Below are positions 49,501 through 62,400 of a stretch of DNA of 64,000 bases, piece after piece; position 1 is the stretch's first letter, and each line of letters opens with the position of its first letter. This DNA is from Calonectria ilicicola (lineage: Eukaryota > Ascomycota > Sordariomycetes > Hypocreales > Nectriaceae): contig CP085835.1 in NCBI GenBank assembly GCA_020809705.1, forward strand, positions 2,418,001 to 2,482,000, written 5' to 3'. The notes beneath the pieces were generated by a model that was not told where the DNA came from, made no database searches, and was given only the letters and a program-made list of their open reading frames with translations. A program made the position numbers and the translations under genes.

Positions 49501-51436
49501 GAATCTTATCGATGCAGGGGCTGAGCTTCATTGTCCTGTTGAACCATTTGTTCTGCACAACCTGCTCATGAGCTATTTGGATGTAGCCGGATCCTCTAGC
49601 CTCCTCAGTTCCGCTATACGCAATTGCAGCAAGGACAATTTAAATCGTTTGTTATATGATTGCTGTTCTTCATATGTTTCTTCACCAAATCCGCGAATCG
49701 TGGAGCTAGCCTCTTTTGCATTAAATCACGGCGCCGACGCCGGATTCTACGATACATATGCCGGGAGAGACTGTTTATCAATGGCTGTGTTCAAAGACGA
49801 CGAGGAACATGACCCCATGATAAATTTATTACTGAACTTCGGGGCATCGCCAGTGACAAGGTGCGAGGCTGCGGGTTTGAACGCCTTAGAACACTGCCTC
49901 ATGTACAACAAGTCCCATACTCTGAGGCGTTGTATGCTTGGCGGTGTTGATCGAACCGTAGTTCGTGAGGCTATCACGTCACTTGGCCTTCTCCATCGCC
50001 GCATCAAGACTGGGGATTACGGCAGCATCGAATTTCTTTGTGCCTATGCCAACGCTGATATTAATGCAGCAAATTCGAGCATTGGGTCTGTGCTTGACCG
50101 ACATGGATCAACACCTTTGCTTATGGCCATACACATGGGCTGCAAGAAGTTTGATCCTCTAACGCTGGTCTTGGACATTGTTTTCCGGGGCGCAGACTTA
50201 AATTACCAAGGGCCGACGGAAAGCAGATCGCCATTGTACGTAATCATGGACAGAGTAACATGCGGCCATGATAAGTTGTGTTTCCATAAGGAGAGCGCAA
50301 CATATTTACGAATTGCCCGCTGCTTTATTGCGTTTGGCGCGCAATATGACGAAAGCTTGATCACCTGGGTGATAGAGCTTTCACTCTCATTGTTCGAATG
50401 GGAGAGTCCCGCAGAGCTTGCTGGTGATTCAGTTCATCGCCCAACTCCCTCCGCCGATCCACCAGATAAACGACGAAAGAACCTTCACCAAAGTCATCCA
50501 GAAGATTCGATCTTGTACTTGCTAGAACAATTATTGCGAGATCTAATTACAAGACTTCCCCCATCGGACAAATTAAAGCGGGAAATCATTTCTCAGCTTA
50601 AAGGAGCCATGTACACCAGATATAAAATGTATTTAACCATGGAAAACATTTCAGATATCCCTGTGGGCTCCCCCTCATATCTGTTTATGGGGCATATTGT
50701 TACAATCCTCGAGATGTTGGCAACATCACTTGCAACAGCGCCACTAGCACCATCAATTCAAAACCCATATCCACTTATCCCATCTAATTCAGATCTACTG
50801 CAGATTGAAGATCTACCGCAGACTGAAGATCTACCAGATTCGGAAGATTTGAAAAAATCCATGACCTCCATCTTGGCAAATTACACCTTGCCTGACAAGC
50901 CTCTTGGGACAAGGAATTGGGCTTGGATGGATATGTTCAGTTATTCCCTGTTAAAACACGGTCGCCAATTCCACGAAATCATCACACAAAACTCTGCCGT
51001 CCTTTCAGATCAAGACTGGGCAGCTATTTTTTATCAAGGCATGCAGACGGCTGTGTCTGAAGGCGACGTTGAATCTGTTCGCGCCGGATGTCACATGCTA
51101 AGGGCCAGGAACTTGCCTGATCACACTAACTTGATTGACGAAGCTTTGTCGAGATTAAACTATCTCAACTCACCCCCAGAACCTGGTGTGTGTTACGAAC
51201 TTGAAACAAACATTCCCACCATGACGATTAATCCTCCGAGGATCGAGGAATTTGAGCATGTTCTTGATCTCACACCGGATACTGCACTAGTAGAACTGGA
51301 CTCCTTACCTATAGACCCACCAATTGACTTCAACAGATACTTCGAAAATTCAGAGCCTATTAAAGGGACATCTGTTCACAATTTTGGGGAAGCCCCCAAG
51401 AAAAATAAATCGAGGTGGTGGCGCCCCGATAGTTGA
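46523..51436 (+). CDS. NACHT/ankyrin STAND protein (fungal NLR)
   Basis: Exons 46523-46873 and 46931-51436 (57-bp intron with GCTAAT) give 1618 residues. The first about 200 residues resemble the N-terminal domain of many fungal STAND proteins (KATFRTQRS, GSQSLIACGVW). The NTPase has a P-loop CTGKLGSGKS near 301-308 and Walker B LLDGLDE near 397. The C-terminal half holds degenerate ankyrin-type repeats (LLVSLGADVN, LINLLLNFGASP-like, FRGADLN). Fungal NLRs of this build act in self/non-self recognition and heterokaryon incompatibility by oligomerising on a ligand. Met at 46523 is the first ATG in a frame that is open further upstream, and matches the usual start. An 18-bp tandem repeat lies at 50801-50851. 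It is not obviously linked to its neighbours. Confidence 0.88.
50801..50851 (+). repeat. In-frame 18-bp tandem repeat in the NLR gene
   Basis: Two near-identical units and one partial unit encode QIEDLP, QTEDLP and DSEDL. The repeat is short, acidic and in frame, so it can change length without breaking the protein. Confidence 0.75.
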
Positions 51437-51792
51437 AGGGTGTTATCTGCAAGTATTAAAGATTCTATAGAATATTACCTTATGTCTAGATCAAGAGACC
51501 GATCACCTACTATAGAAAACAGGACCAAGAAACAAAGGAGAAGTGAAACAACGCAAATATGCGACCTAAGAACGAGTGCAAATTTTACCAAGCATCAAAC
51601 TACTTATTTGAGTGAAATACGCCTGCTGAGGGTGATCTTGCGAGTGCTATTCCAGTGGATATCACAGACATGGTCGTTGAATTTGCCTTAAATAGGTTGT
51701 CTTCTAGTCACTCTTATGAACCAACATATAACGTTTCTTATTTGATTCAATATTGAGACCAGATCATAAACCTGCGCTGAAGCGTAAAAAGC
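51437..51792. other. Convergent 3' intergenic region
   Basis: It lies between the 3' ends of the NLR and P450 genes. An open frame of 83 codons overlaps it but has no recognisable content. Confidence 0.55.
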
Positions 51793-53471
51793 CTATGCAG
51801 GCACATCTCCGCGCGGTTGAACCCAAACGTTAAACTTTGGATACACGAACCACGCACAACGAGTAGACATGGATGCGGACTCGTCCTCAAAAATAAAATC
51901 GAAGTTGCGGACAATCTGGGGGATGGCCTTATTCATCTCCAGCAGACTGATATTCTTCCCAATGCAAGTACGTGATCCTGCTCCAAACTGATAGAGTTGT
52001 TAGTTACGCCATTTCCAGAGGTCAAAGTACATACTGGCATCCACATAGTATCCATCCATTTGGATCTTGCTTCTTTCGGTGCTAGCCAGCGATCCGGCCT
52101 GAATACGTCTGCATCTGGTCCAAATATATCTTGATTACGATGAACCACCCAAGCATTTGCTCCGACCTCGCTCTATGCAGCGCATTAGCTTGAGACACTG
52201 AATTGTGTGAAACACTTACCCCTTCAGGGAAATATGTTCCAGAAAGCTCTACACCGCCTTTTGGAACCTCTCGAGCCAGAATTGTTCCTACCGCAGGATG
52301 CATTCTCAAACCTTCTTTGATGACAGCCTGTAGATACGGCATATTTTGAGCTTCGTTGAAGGTGACTGGATTCGATATGCGCCCTTCAGAAGCCATAGTA
52401 TCGATCTCGTGGCGAAGCTTTTCCAAATGTTTAGGATTTTTGTAGAGATGGAAAAAAAGCGAACTCAGTGAAATTGCTGTGGTATCTGATCCAGCAACCA
52501 CATTACTGCCAGCTGCATCCAGCATGTTAGGTAAGCTGACCTTGTGAGCCGCCTCCAATTCTAGTAATTTCTGCATAAATGTATTATACTTCTTTTCAAC
52601 TGATGAAGCAGCAATGCTGGCGCGATTCTTCGAGATCTGGTTTATGATGTAGTTTATCAAGGGACCGACGAGTCCCTCATTGCCCAAGATGGTATTCAGA
52701 CGGACAATCCAGGGGTGGAGATCTGGTACTATTCCCATTTCACCAAGGTAGTCGTTTAACTGGTGAATACCGCCGATTATGTTGTGCGTATCACCTTCAT
52801 TCTCCATCATGTCGAAGCTCTTGTCGAATGTAATTTCTCCAATTACATCAAAAGCGTAGAATTGCATAAAATCAGGAAGAGAAAATAGCTTGCCCGCATC
52901 TGCAAATTGACGCAGCTTTCTTAAACACACCAAGGTCATCCTCTCAATAGGCGGTTCGTAGGATACCATAGCTGACATGGTGTAAAGTGAGTTGACCTTC
53001 TTGCGTCTTTCCTTGTGGGCTGCTTGATCTCTGATCGCAAAAATATTCCTTTTTTCCGGGTCATCTACCATTACTGGGTGATAATAGGCACTTTTAGGGA
53101 ACGAACGCCCTAGCTCGTAGATAATTTTCACATCATCAGGATGACTAAAGCTGTAGCGATTTGGGCCCATGCGAACAACAGAACCTGTAGTTGCGTCAGC
53201 GTTATTGTCCAAACAGCAAGGGAAAACACAAACCATATTTCGCATGCAAATCAACATAGTTAATATTTGAGAGTCCCTTTCGTACCAGACGGTATTCCCA
53301 CCAGCGTGTCACACGAGCCCAAAATGGTCCCGGGATATTTTTGGTGGAGGAGAAGAGGAGTCCATTCAGGACAGGAATACCCCATGCCAAAACAACCGCG
53401 GTTACGAAGAGGAGGAAGCCTAACGCATATTCTTTTGCGCCAAGACTCAGTAAATCACTGGCAAGGCCCAT
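51793..53471 (-). CDS. Cytochrome P450 monooxygenase
   Basis: Four exons, 53471-53234, 53184-52220, 52172-52035 and 51987-51793, with introns of 49, 47 and 47 bp, give 511 residues. The last intron hides the heme signature; splicing gives MPFGAGSRTCIGK with the heme-ligand Cys. Also visible are an N-terminal membrane anchor (GFLLFVTAVVLAW), the I-helix AGSDTTA, the K-helix EGLRMHP (ExxR) and FRPDRW. It resembles the pisatin demethylase/benzoate hydroxylase group of fungal P450s. It should sit in the ER membrane and use a P450 reductase. The substrate is unknown. It is 20 kb from the NRPS with unrelated genes between, so membership of that pathway is unlikely but not excluded. Confidence 0.92.
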
Positions 53472-55029
53472 TGTGACCCGCACGGAGGCTTGAAGGCACT
53501 GAAGTTGCTGAATATATTTGACCAGACAGTTTTAGATAAGGACGAGTAAAGAAAGGATATGTCGAGAAACCTTTGTAGAGTGTGAAGGTGTTTCTCATGG
53601 TCGATTCAGCCAACGCCGGCTTTATGTACTCTATCATAACGAGAGAACTACGATCAAGACCATTTTACGACAACCAATCGGTGGACAGAACGGAAGTTCG
53701 GGATATTGGTGCTCCGAAGCATCCCGCCTTTGGTCAAATCATTGGCGGACATGAGAAACAACAGTGGGAATGAAAATATGATCTTCACAGCTCAGCATGC
53801 TGGGAAACTCCGCGGACATACCTGCATGAAAAGACCAAAATCTCCCGAGCTTGCTCCGATTACTGGGGGAAACCCTGGACAGGGCCACCTTACCCCATGC
53901 GGCTATGTATCACGAGCAATGCAAGACGTTGGCGGTTTTTCGTTCTAGCTTCCACATGGGATCTGCATATTTCTTGGTGGGGGCGTCTTGTGGGAGCTTT
54001 TTCAGCTCCTGATTGATAGCTGACATACCTGACGTGAGAAACCTTGGTTACTTGAACTGATAAATGGCAGTCTAATCCAAGAAAAATAGAGAAATTCATC
54101 TATAAAAAATCAATTCCTTCACTCATTAGCGAGAGTGGTTTCGGTGGATTATGAAGCAAGCTTCTAGAGACAATTACTTCATCACGACTTATGTGTTGCA
54201 CCGACACACAGTGGGGCAACCGCCAAGTCACCCCGATCTTAAGCGTGATCATGACTTGCTCTTTTCCTTTTTCAGAACGATGGACGCCTGGCTAACGCAC
54301 GGATTACGTCTTGAATGGGGCAAATTTAACATGGTTGGGGCTCATGTTCCGTGTCGCCTCCTCGGGATTGCACAGAACCTCCGCTGACTCAGCAGATTGA
54401 TGAGTCCAACAATCATGATCGACGCAGGTCAAGCTTGGCTGACCAATAGAAAATGATGGCAATCTAAGAACTTGAAGCAGGATGGCTATTTCGTAACGGG
54501 AAGGCCCGCCAATGCCGGTGGATCAAGCATGCATATACGAATATAATGAGGGGGAAAATGTCCTATTGGTCATCATCACCGGATGTCTCCGGTGACGTTG
54601 AGGACCTTGCATTCTGGGGAAAAGAACTAGTGATGTCATATCCAGCACCCATATAACCGCAGGTTACAAATACAAAACATTTAGCCGTTGTCCCCAGGTT
54701 GCCTGGCACCAGCCCCAGTCGAAGCAAGCTGTCAGAGCCTAGTGAAAGGCTGGGGTTTGAGTTCACCGACAAGTAAAAGGTTTTCTTGCCGCGCGCGAGC
54801 ATTTGGTCCCCGTTGACCTATTTATGTTGCCTCAAAGGTGGAGTCTGGACTGATGCTACTCACCAGGTGCGGTCCAGGCTCTCGGCATACTGATCCCACT
54901 CAGGATTGAAACGGACTTTGCGGTGTTTTTTTAATCTTGCGAAATGCCGATTTTATGAAGAAAAAGTAAAAACATGTATTAATCTATGAAAATTTTATGT
55001 AGTTGTAGACTTTTCATGGCGAAAGGTGC
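53472..55029. other. Intergenic, 1.56 kb, no gene seen
   Basis: It holds the P450 promoter and the 3' end of the dehydrogenase gene. Short open frames here have no family-like content. Confidence 0.55.
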
Positions 55030-56461
55030 TCAAGACTTCGCTTCACCGTCAATCCATTCGAAACGGTCGTTGCAGTAACGATGAGCCCTTACATCTCCTG
55101 AACGAGCATGACCTTCGAATCTCTCGGCGCGAGCCGCCCTGCCACAAAGGCGTCCAAGATTGCCACTCTCCTCTGGAGATGTCACTTCCTGGTATGTAAC
55201 AGTCTTGAGATACTTGCCCACCCAGAGGCCACCAGTGAAGCGAGCAGCTCCTTTTGTCGGCAACACGTGATTTGTTCCAATGCACTACAGTAGTATTAGT
55301 CGTCATAATTATAATTTTTGGTTGGAATAATTACGTACCTTGTCACCGTATGAAACACACGTCTTTTCGCCAAGGAAAAGGGCCCCGTAGTTCCTCATCT
55401 TCTCCAACGCTTCTCTCGGCGACTCAGTCAGAATTTGCACGTGCTCACTTGCATATTTATCAGCCAGTTGGTACGCTTCATCCAAAGAATCAACGACAAG
55501 AACTTCGCCAAAGCGAGACCAAGATACGGATGCAAGGGGTGCTGTGGGCAGGATTTTTAGTAATCGATCCACCTCAGTGATGCTCTTCTCAGCCACAGAT
55601 CGTGAGTTGGTGATCAAGACAGCAGGTGTATCAGGGCCATGTTCGGCTTGCGACAGGAGATCTGTAGCAACAACAAAGGGGTCTGCATGTTCATCTGCGA
55701 CAATCAAGACCTCTGTAGGACCAGCAGGCAGGTCGATTCCGATCTCTCCAAACAGCTGTCGCTTAGCTTCAGCAACAAACGCATTGCCAGGGCCGGCAAT
55801 AAAATCCACCTTGGAAACGGTGTCAGTGCCAATTGCCATTGCGGCAACCGCTTGCACGCCTCCTAGAATGAAGATGTCATCGGCACCAGCGTAGTGAATG
55901 GCGGCGACCGTAGCTGGGGGGATTTCGCCTTGAATCGGGGGTGTGCATGCAATGACACGGGAAACGCCAGCTGCTTTAGCTGTGACAATGGTCATATGCG
56001 CCGAGGCAAGCAATGGATAACGTCCACCAGGGATGTAGCTAGAGCGGATGTGAGATTAGTGCGCTGCTCTTGATCAAAACTGAAAGTTAGACTTACGCTC
56101 CAACAATGGAGATGGGGATGTTCTTCTGGCCAAGATGAACACCAGGGCGAATCTCATACTCAAAGTCGGTGATGGATTTTCGCTGTTCAAGAGCAAATGT
56201 TCGAACAGAGTGTTGAACCGTCTTGATGTCATCCAATGTCTGTTGTGGGACCTGGCTAATGATGTCCTTAATTTGGTCTGGTGACAGTTTGAAGCTTTCG
56301 GGGCTCCATTTGTCAAACTTTTCAGAGTAAGACCGCACGGCTTTATCACCATTGGCACGGATGTCGTCGATAACGCCGCGAACAATTGATGGTACATCCG
56401 CAGTAGAGGTGCCGTTGGCAATATTGCCATCACCAGGGGCCTTGAGTGCTACGATAGCCAT
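55030..56461 (-). CDS. Stand-alone histidinol dehydrogenase-like enzyme
   Basis: Exons 56461-56097, 56038-55339 and 55284-55030 (introns 58 and 54 bp) give 439 residues, the usual size for this family. Catalytic and zinc-binding positions are visible: SQAEHGP (Gln and His ligands), YASEHVQ (Glu-His pair), YGDKCIGTNHVLPT (Asp) and FEGHAR near the end (His). NAD-binding is suggested by IAGPGNAFV. In fungi histidine synthesis uses the trifunctional His4 protein, so a separate copy probably acts on another alcohol; bacterial relatives oxidise 2,3-dihydroxypropane-1-sulfonate. It is divergent from a Zn2Cys6 gene with only 360 bp between starts, which suggests local control. Confidence 0.88.
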
Positions 56462-56821
56462 TTTGAGAGAAGGTTAAGAAGTAATAATGAGGATGACTCA
56501 GAGGATAATCGTAATCGACGGTGATATGATCAAGATTGATCGCTTGTGATATTCATATCTACATCTAGGATCAATTACAACTTATATAAAAGCCATTGGG
56601 ATGGCGTGCTGAGTGAATCGCTATGTTGCCGATTGGCCCGAGCCCCGGTCTAAGAAGCGGGTCATCCCCGCGAACAAAGGCGTGTGTGCCATCGCGGATG
56701 CGCTTCCGTCATCACGTGGACATGTCTCTGGTGGATCTCAGGCACAAGCACGGCTGGCTTCCGTTGCGAGAGCGGAAGCGTCCGTCAGTCAATTGATCTT
56801 CCGTCCCCGCGTTATAGAATC
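56462..56821. promoter_or_regulatory. Shared promoter of the dehydrogenase and the Zn2Cys6 gene
   Basis: These 360 bp lie between divergent start codons. A TATATAAA element is at 56583-56590. The short shared region is typical of a regulator next to its target gene. I did not find a clear CGG inverted repeat that I would assign. Confidence 0.5.
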
Positions 56822-59203
56822 ATGGAGCATCAGGTGGACGAGTCTACCGAACCAGCATTCACAATGCAGCCGGCAAAGGCCAAAAAGCCCGCAAAAGCCA
56901 CTCGCATCAGCGCGGCTTGCACCCGCTGTCAAAGGCGGAAGATCCGCGTGAGTACCGTCTTCCCCCAAAAAATAGAACCTCGGTCCGCTCACAGCTTTTC
57001 CAGTGCGACGGCTCGCTTCCGTCCTGTAAGCCGTGCCAGCGGGCGGGGACAACATGCATGGGTAGCAGCAAACAACGCGACCGGGAGACTTCCAGGGAGT
57101 CGCGAATGTAGGGAGCCCAACAATAACTAGCCATTGACCCCTCACCTAACTCGTCACAGACACATCAGCAAGTTAAAGAGTCGGATCGCTTGGTTAGAAG
57201 ATGCCGTGCATAGCCGATACCCGGATATTGATCTCAGCGATGCCCCCTCAATTGCCGATGTTGCAGAGCATGCAGAGCCTAGCCATGTTGCGTCGGAGAG
57301 CCTCCAAACCCCCACAGCTGTCGATAGAGATGCACAAGGATCAAATCGACAAGGCATATCGGATTTAACTTCTCCTTCAACTCCCTTGGGCAATTTAGAC
57401 CATGAACTCAGGCTCGTTTCGTCCTCAGCTGGGGCCGATCATCGATACATCGGCGCTTCGAGCGGATATTCTTTTGCAAGATTGTTACTGAATACCGTTG
57501 GAGAACAAAGCCCCATCAACAACATTGTGTCATCCAATGCTGGGGATGGGGTACAGCAGGCAACAAGTCCGTTTCTTCAAAGCGCGCTTGAAATTGGACC
57601 ATCTCCGCTACCTCAGAGCTACGAGCAAGCGAAGCAGCTGTCATCAGCGTATTTCAACACCGTACATTTACAGTTTCCATTGCTGCACCAGCCCACGCAT
57701 GAAATGAATATCAAGCGAATGTATGTTCAAGATGATGACTCCGATCATATTATCCCATTTCAGGTGTACATGGTGCTCGCAATAAGCTCCACCATTCTTT
57801 CAAGAAGGCACAAGGTTGCCCTCTCTGCCGAAGGCTTCTGCATCAGTGCACTGAAACACATCGAACATATCGACTTGACTACTTCACTGAGGGGGTTGCA
57901 ATGCACAATGCTACTTCTTGTGTATGCTCTCAATAGCCCTTCGGTTGGCCTCAACATGTGGTATCTGCATCATCAATGCGTAGCTGCGCTCATTGACTTG
58001 GGGTTACAGTGCCAAGTGCCCTCGGGTAGATATAATTTAATTGAGGGGCAACTGAGACGGCGTGCATTCATATGCGTCTACACAATGGATCAGAATTTAT
58101 CGACCATTATGGGTCGACCTGCCGTGTTGAGAGATGAAGATTGCAGTTGCCAGGTATGTTACCCCTTCACAAGCTACATTTATAATAGTATCAAACTGAC
58201 CACATCCTAGGCTCCAGAAGACGTAGCCGATGACAATTTGTCAGAAGCTCGCCTTATCTCTCGAGAACCCCGTGATCCACCAACAAATATCTCAAATGCC
58301 ATTCATCTCTTCGAGCTGGCTAGGATGAATTCAGAGATAAAATACTTTCTTCGCCCTAGCTCATCCAAGTCTTTTTCCACTTATACACGATCGCCAAATA
58401 TCAACCTAGTCGAGTGGCAGCAGGGCATGCTCTCCCGATTACGCCAATGGGCCGCATCAATCCCAACCCAGGATATGGACGGTGCTTATATCACCGAACT
58501 CTCGGAAATAAAGTACCACAATGTCGTCATGTTGCTATTACGCCCCAGTCCTGCGATTAGACAACCCTCAGAGGCCTCGTTGGAACTGTGCTACGAAAGT
58601 GCGGTGCAAAATCTTAGGATTTACAATCGCCTTTACAAAAATGGTGTACTGGCTTACAGCTGGGTGACAGTCCACAGCATATTTTTGAGCAGTCTCACGA
58701 TGATGTACTGCGTCTGGGTTATGCCCGAGATTGCGAGAAAAATCCGCTTGGATGTCTTTGTCTCCGACTTGAAAGCTGGTTCTGATGTTTTGAGTGCGAC
58801 AGGAGAGCACTGGCCACAAGCAAAACGTTGTCGAGACGCCCTGGAAAATCTGTCGAATTCGACGATATGCTTGCTCTCTGAGATTAAACAAAGACAGCCG
58901 CAACATCATCGCGGACCTGCACAGTATAGGACAGATCAACGCAATAGGGGAGCGGAAAGAGCATCATTAGACATGCAGGGGCTTCTACCATCAAACAGCT
59001 TTGCAGCACATGGCGAAGGCGAACAACCCAACGAAAATACAGCTCCCGACTTTATTTCCATGTTGGATTCTTCAAACTTCCCAGAGTTTGATGCCATATC
59101 TTCTTTCTTCGGGTCGAGCGGGGATATGCAGGGGACCTATGACATTAACTGGATGATTGACGAAATATTCAATGACTTTCAGCCACCTTTAGATCTTCAG
59201 TAG
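56822..59203 (+). CDS. Zn2Cys6 fungal-specific transcription factor
   Basis: Exons 56822-56947, 57004-57107, 57160-58153 and 58211-59203 (introns 56, 52 and 57 bp) give 738 residues. Splicing completes the zinc cluster CTRCQRRKIRC...CKPCQRAGTTC with C-x2-C-x6-C-x6-C-x2-C-x6-C spacing at about residues 33-60. A basic, coiled-coil-like dimerisation segment follows (HISKLKSRIAWLED). The middle has the fungal_trans homology region (SAYFNTVHLQFPLLHQ, then TMLLLVYALNSP and TMDQNLSTIMGRP). It is nuclear and binds DNA as a dimer. Its most likely target is the divergent dehydrogenase gene. Confidence 0.9.
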
Positions 59204-59499
59204 TATGAAATATAATCAATAATGAAATTTCCCATTGTATCTCTTCCTCTCTGGCCTGGCCCAATGTAACAGCTAGGTTCCACGAACAAAGGCTATGTGA
59301 TTGAAATGCACAATCCACTGAAACGGATAGTGGACAATTTTACTGGAATGCATTAGGCTATATCGGGAACGGTCATCCTGAAATTCTTTTTTAATTATCG
59401 CAATAATTTTAATTCAAAACTAAGTTGGTATCTAGTGACGATGATTGCTCTGTAAGAGCATAGTTATAAGGAAATATCAAATAATGCATAAATGGCAAC

Positions 59500-62400
59500 C
59501 TATTCCTTGGTCGCCGGCGTCAACAGCCTCTCAACAGCTGGGTCCTGTTCCATTTCCTGCCACAAGCGAGTATCCCAGTCGGAAAATCCTGCTCGCACAC
59601 CACCTCCTGTTCTCGGCTTGTTTCCTTGCGGCCAGCACTTGCCAAACAACGCCCGAGTCATGGAATTCTGTTGGAATCCATGGATAACCGCTTCCATGAG
59701 GACCAAAAGTCCAAGGGTCCAGATCACGGACAGCCACCAAGTTCCATCATGACCAAAGCCAGACATGAATCCTTGCCTAGCGGAATAATGGCTGATACTA
59801 GGGCTCGATGAAGTAGCGGTGATGATTTCGTAAATGAAGAGGCCCAGAATGCTGAAAAAGACGCACCAAAAGACAATGGTGGTTTTGTGATGCAGCTCAA
59901 GAATCCTGGTTCGACTCGTTAGCATTCGACATAAACTTAATAAGCGGCGAAAAACAAAAAAAACTTACATAATCTTGTAGTTGATCCAAATGATGACAAC
60001 AACAAAAGTGATCGAAGACTGAGCAAACAATCCGTTGTCCTCAATGGTTTCTGCGCCGCTATAAGCTGCCCACGGTGCAAAGAAGGAAATGGCACCTGCT
60101 ACCAGAGAGTTGAGCACCCAGTAAAGCAGACTCCATGAGTTCAAGCCTTCAGCCCTCTGACCATATGCATACAGTTCCGGGATTGCCATGAGTGTCTTGG
60201 TGTTGAGGACTTGCTCATATGAACCGATAACAATCATGGATGCAGCGGTAAAGAAACTGATGAACATGAGACTGTCTGGATGATACAAACTCGTACCGGT
60301 CGCTCCGACCTTGATCTGGTAGAATGCCTGGGGGGTGTATGTGTACATTTCTCTCCAGAAGGTGGTGAGGATGAACATGGTGACACGGTGGTAGTTGTAG
60401 TGACCATGGACAAGCAACAGGCGAGACAGGTATCGGAACTGACCAATGCTAAAGTCGGCGACACGGGCGGCTTGCTGACCTTCACGGCCGGCAATACCAA
60501 CACCGACTGTAGCCGTCAGAATCATGGACACGTCGTTGGCACCATCACCGATAGCCAGGGTAAGCGGCTTCCTCTCTCCGAGGACCTGGCCCCAGTATGA
60601 CTTCTTGGCATCGGGGTTAGGCCCCTCGTGGACCATGGATACAAGCAGAGCCTTCTGAGCAGGTGAGGCTCGGCAGCAGATGACGGAATCAACGAGTGGA
60701 ACGAGTTGGCAGAACAGCTTGAGGAGGTGCACGGCATAAGGGTCCTGGATTGCGGACAGCGTGTGTCCGTCAATGACGATGACAGTGTGGCCGGATTTGC
60801 CTTGGGTTGGCTGTTGGAACTTGTCGACAATGGCCTGGATCTGATGCTCCAAGTCACCTTCTGTCACGTCCAAAACGAAAATTGACGAATTTTGGGTGCA
60901 AATGCGGGCAGAGTGGGCAATGTTGATGGCCGTCTGTCGCTTGTCTCCGGTGAGCATAAAAATCTTGATATTGGCGCGGCGCAGGTCTTCAATCGTCTCT
61001 GGAACACCCTCCTGCAGCTTGTCTTCCACAGCCGAAGCACCGATGAGGCTAAAGTCCTTTTCGATCTTCTCACTGGCCTCTTCGATTCGCTTCTGACGGT
61101 CAGCAAGGCTGGTCTCAGCCTGGCGGAAGATCTTCTTCCAGTTGAGGTACTCCTGCTCGGACAGAAACTTGTCGGCGTAAATGAGTGTTCGCAAACCCTC
61201 GGCGGCGTAGTTGTCGACGTGCTCAAAGCATTTTCTGACGGTCTCCTCAGCAGAGATGTTGTCGACGTTGTCGAGGAACTCGTCAGAGCGATCGTGAACT
61301 CTGGATGGAGTAGAGAAAGTTCGGTTCTCCTGCAGTAAAATCGCCTGGTCATCGGGGAAGTCCTCCTCAGCAAAGCCCCTCTCATTGCTTGTATTGCTCA
61401 CTGCACTCACATGATCGTTTAGTCCATTGTCGAAGTTTCCGTTGTTTCCAGAATCGGATTGCCAGGTACGTCGCTTCATCTTGCCGTCAGTGATTCCTTG
61501 TTGAAACTTCAATTCCTTCGGGGCGTCGGCAAGGCGGGGCATCAGGATGCTGTCAGCACCCTTGCAGATGAGCCAGATTCTACCATCGAGGCACTTCAGG
61601 ATAATGGACATTCTCTTGCGGTCGCTGCTAAACTGGATGACGTCCATAATCTGGTACACCTGGCGCTGTTCCTCAGAACGAAGGTGGGGGAGCACAACCG
61701 TTACAAATTGAGAGGAGCGCTCAGTCACAATGAAGCCCATCTCCATGGCGGCACGAACAAGAGCGACTTCATCAGGAGATGAGCCCTCGTAAACACGTTC
61801 ACCGCACTCGTTACTTGTCGGAAGACAGGTGTGGCAGAGGGCGAGAGCCATGATGTAGCGCGTGGCCCTCGTCGAATATGCAGAGTTGGGTTTAGCCCGA
61901 ATGTATTCAATCATATATTCGGTGGTATTCTCCCGAGCAACACGCAAAAACTCAGAAGAGTCGGCATCACTCTCCCTCCTAATGTCCATTCGGTGAAGCC
62001 AGCTGACTCCTGCAACGCTGATGCGACGCAAGTTCATGATGTTTTCAGTCAGTGTGCCGGTCTTGTCAGTGAAGACGTAGCTGATCTGGCCAAGGTCGTC
62101 GAGGTTGTTTGTGTTGTTGACCCAAGCCGGGGTGTCGGTTTCGTTGTGGTACATAGTCAGATCACTAACCACCATGACCAATTGGCCCATCTTGACAGCT
62201 TCAAGGCCAATGTAGAGAGAAAGCGGAATGATTTGGTTGAACATGATGAGAAAGCCGAACCAGATTTTGGCCATGCCGACAGTAGCGCCACTGAGGTACC
62301 ACGCCTTGCCTTCGGAATTTCCCCTCCAAATGACATAGCCGATTGTGCAGAGCGTTGAGAGAATGAGCAAATACAACATGAGCCAAAAGACGATGTGGTT

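Noticed and set aside
51793..53471. P450 as tailoring enzyme of the NRPS product
   Set aside because: It is 20 kb from the synthetase with at least six unrelated genes between them; proximity alone is not enough to assign it.
54563..54802. Small minus-strand gene of 79 codons
   Set aside because: It has no recognisable domain, signal peptide or intron signals, and such lengths occur by chance in non-coding DNA here.
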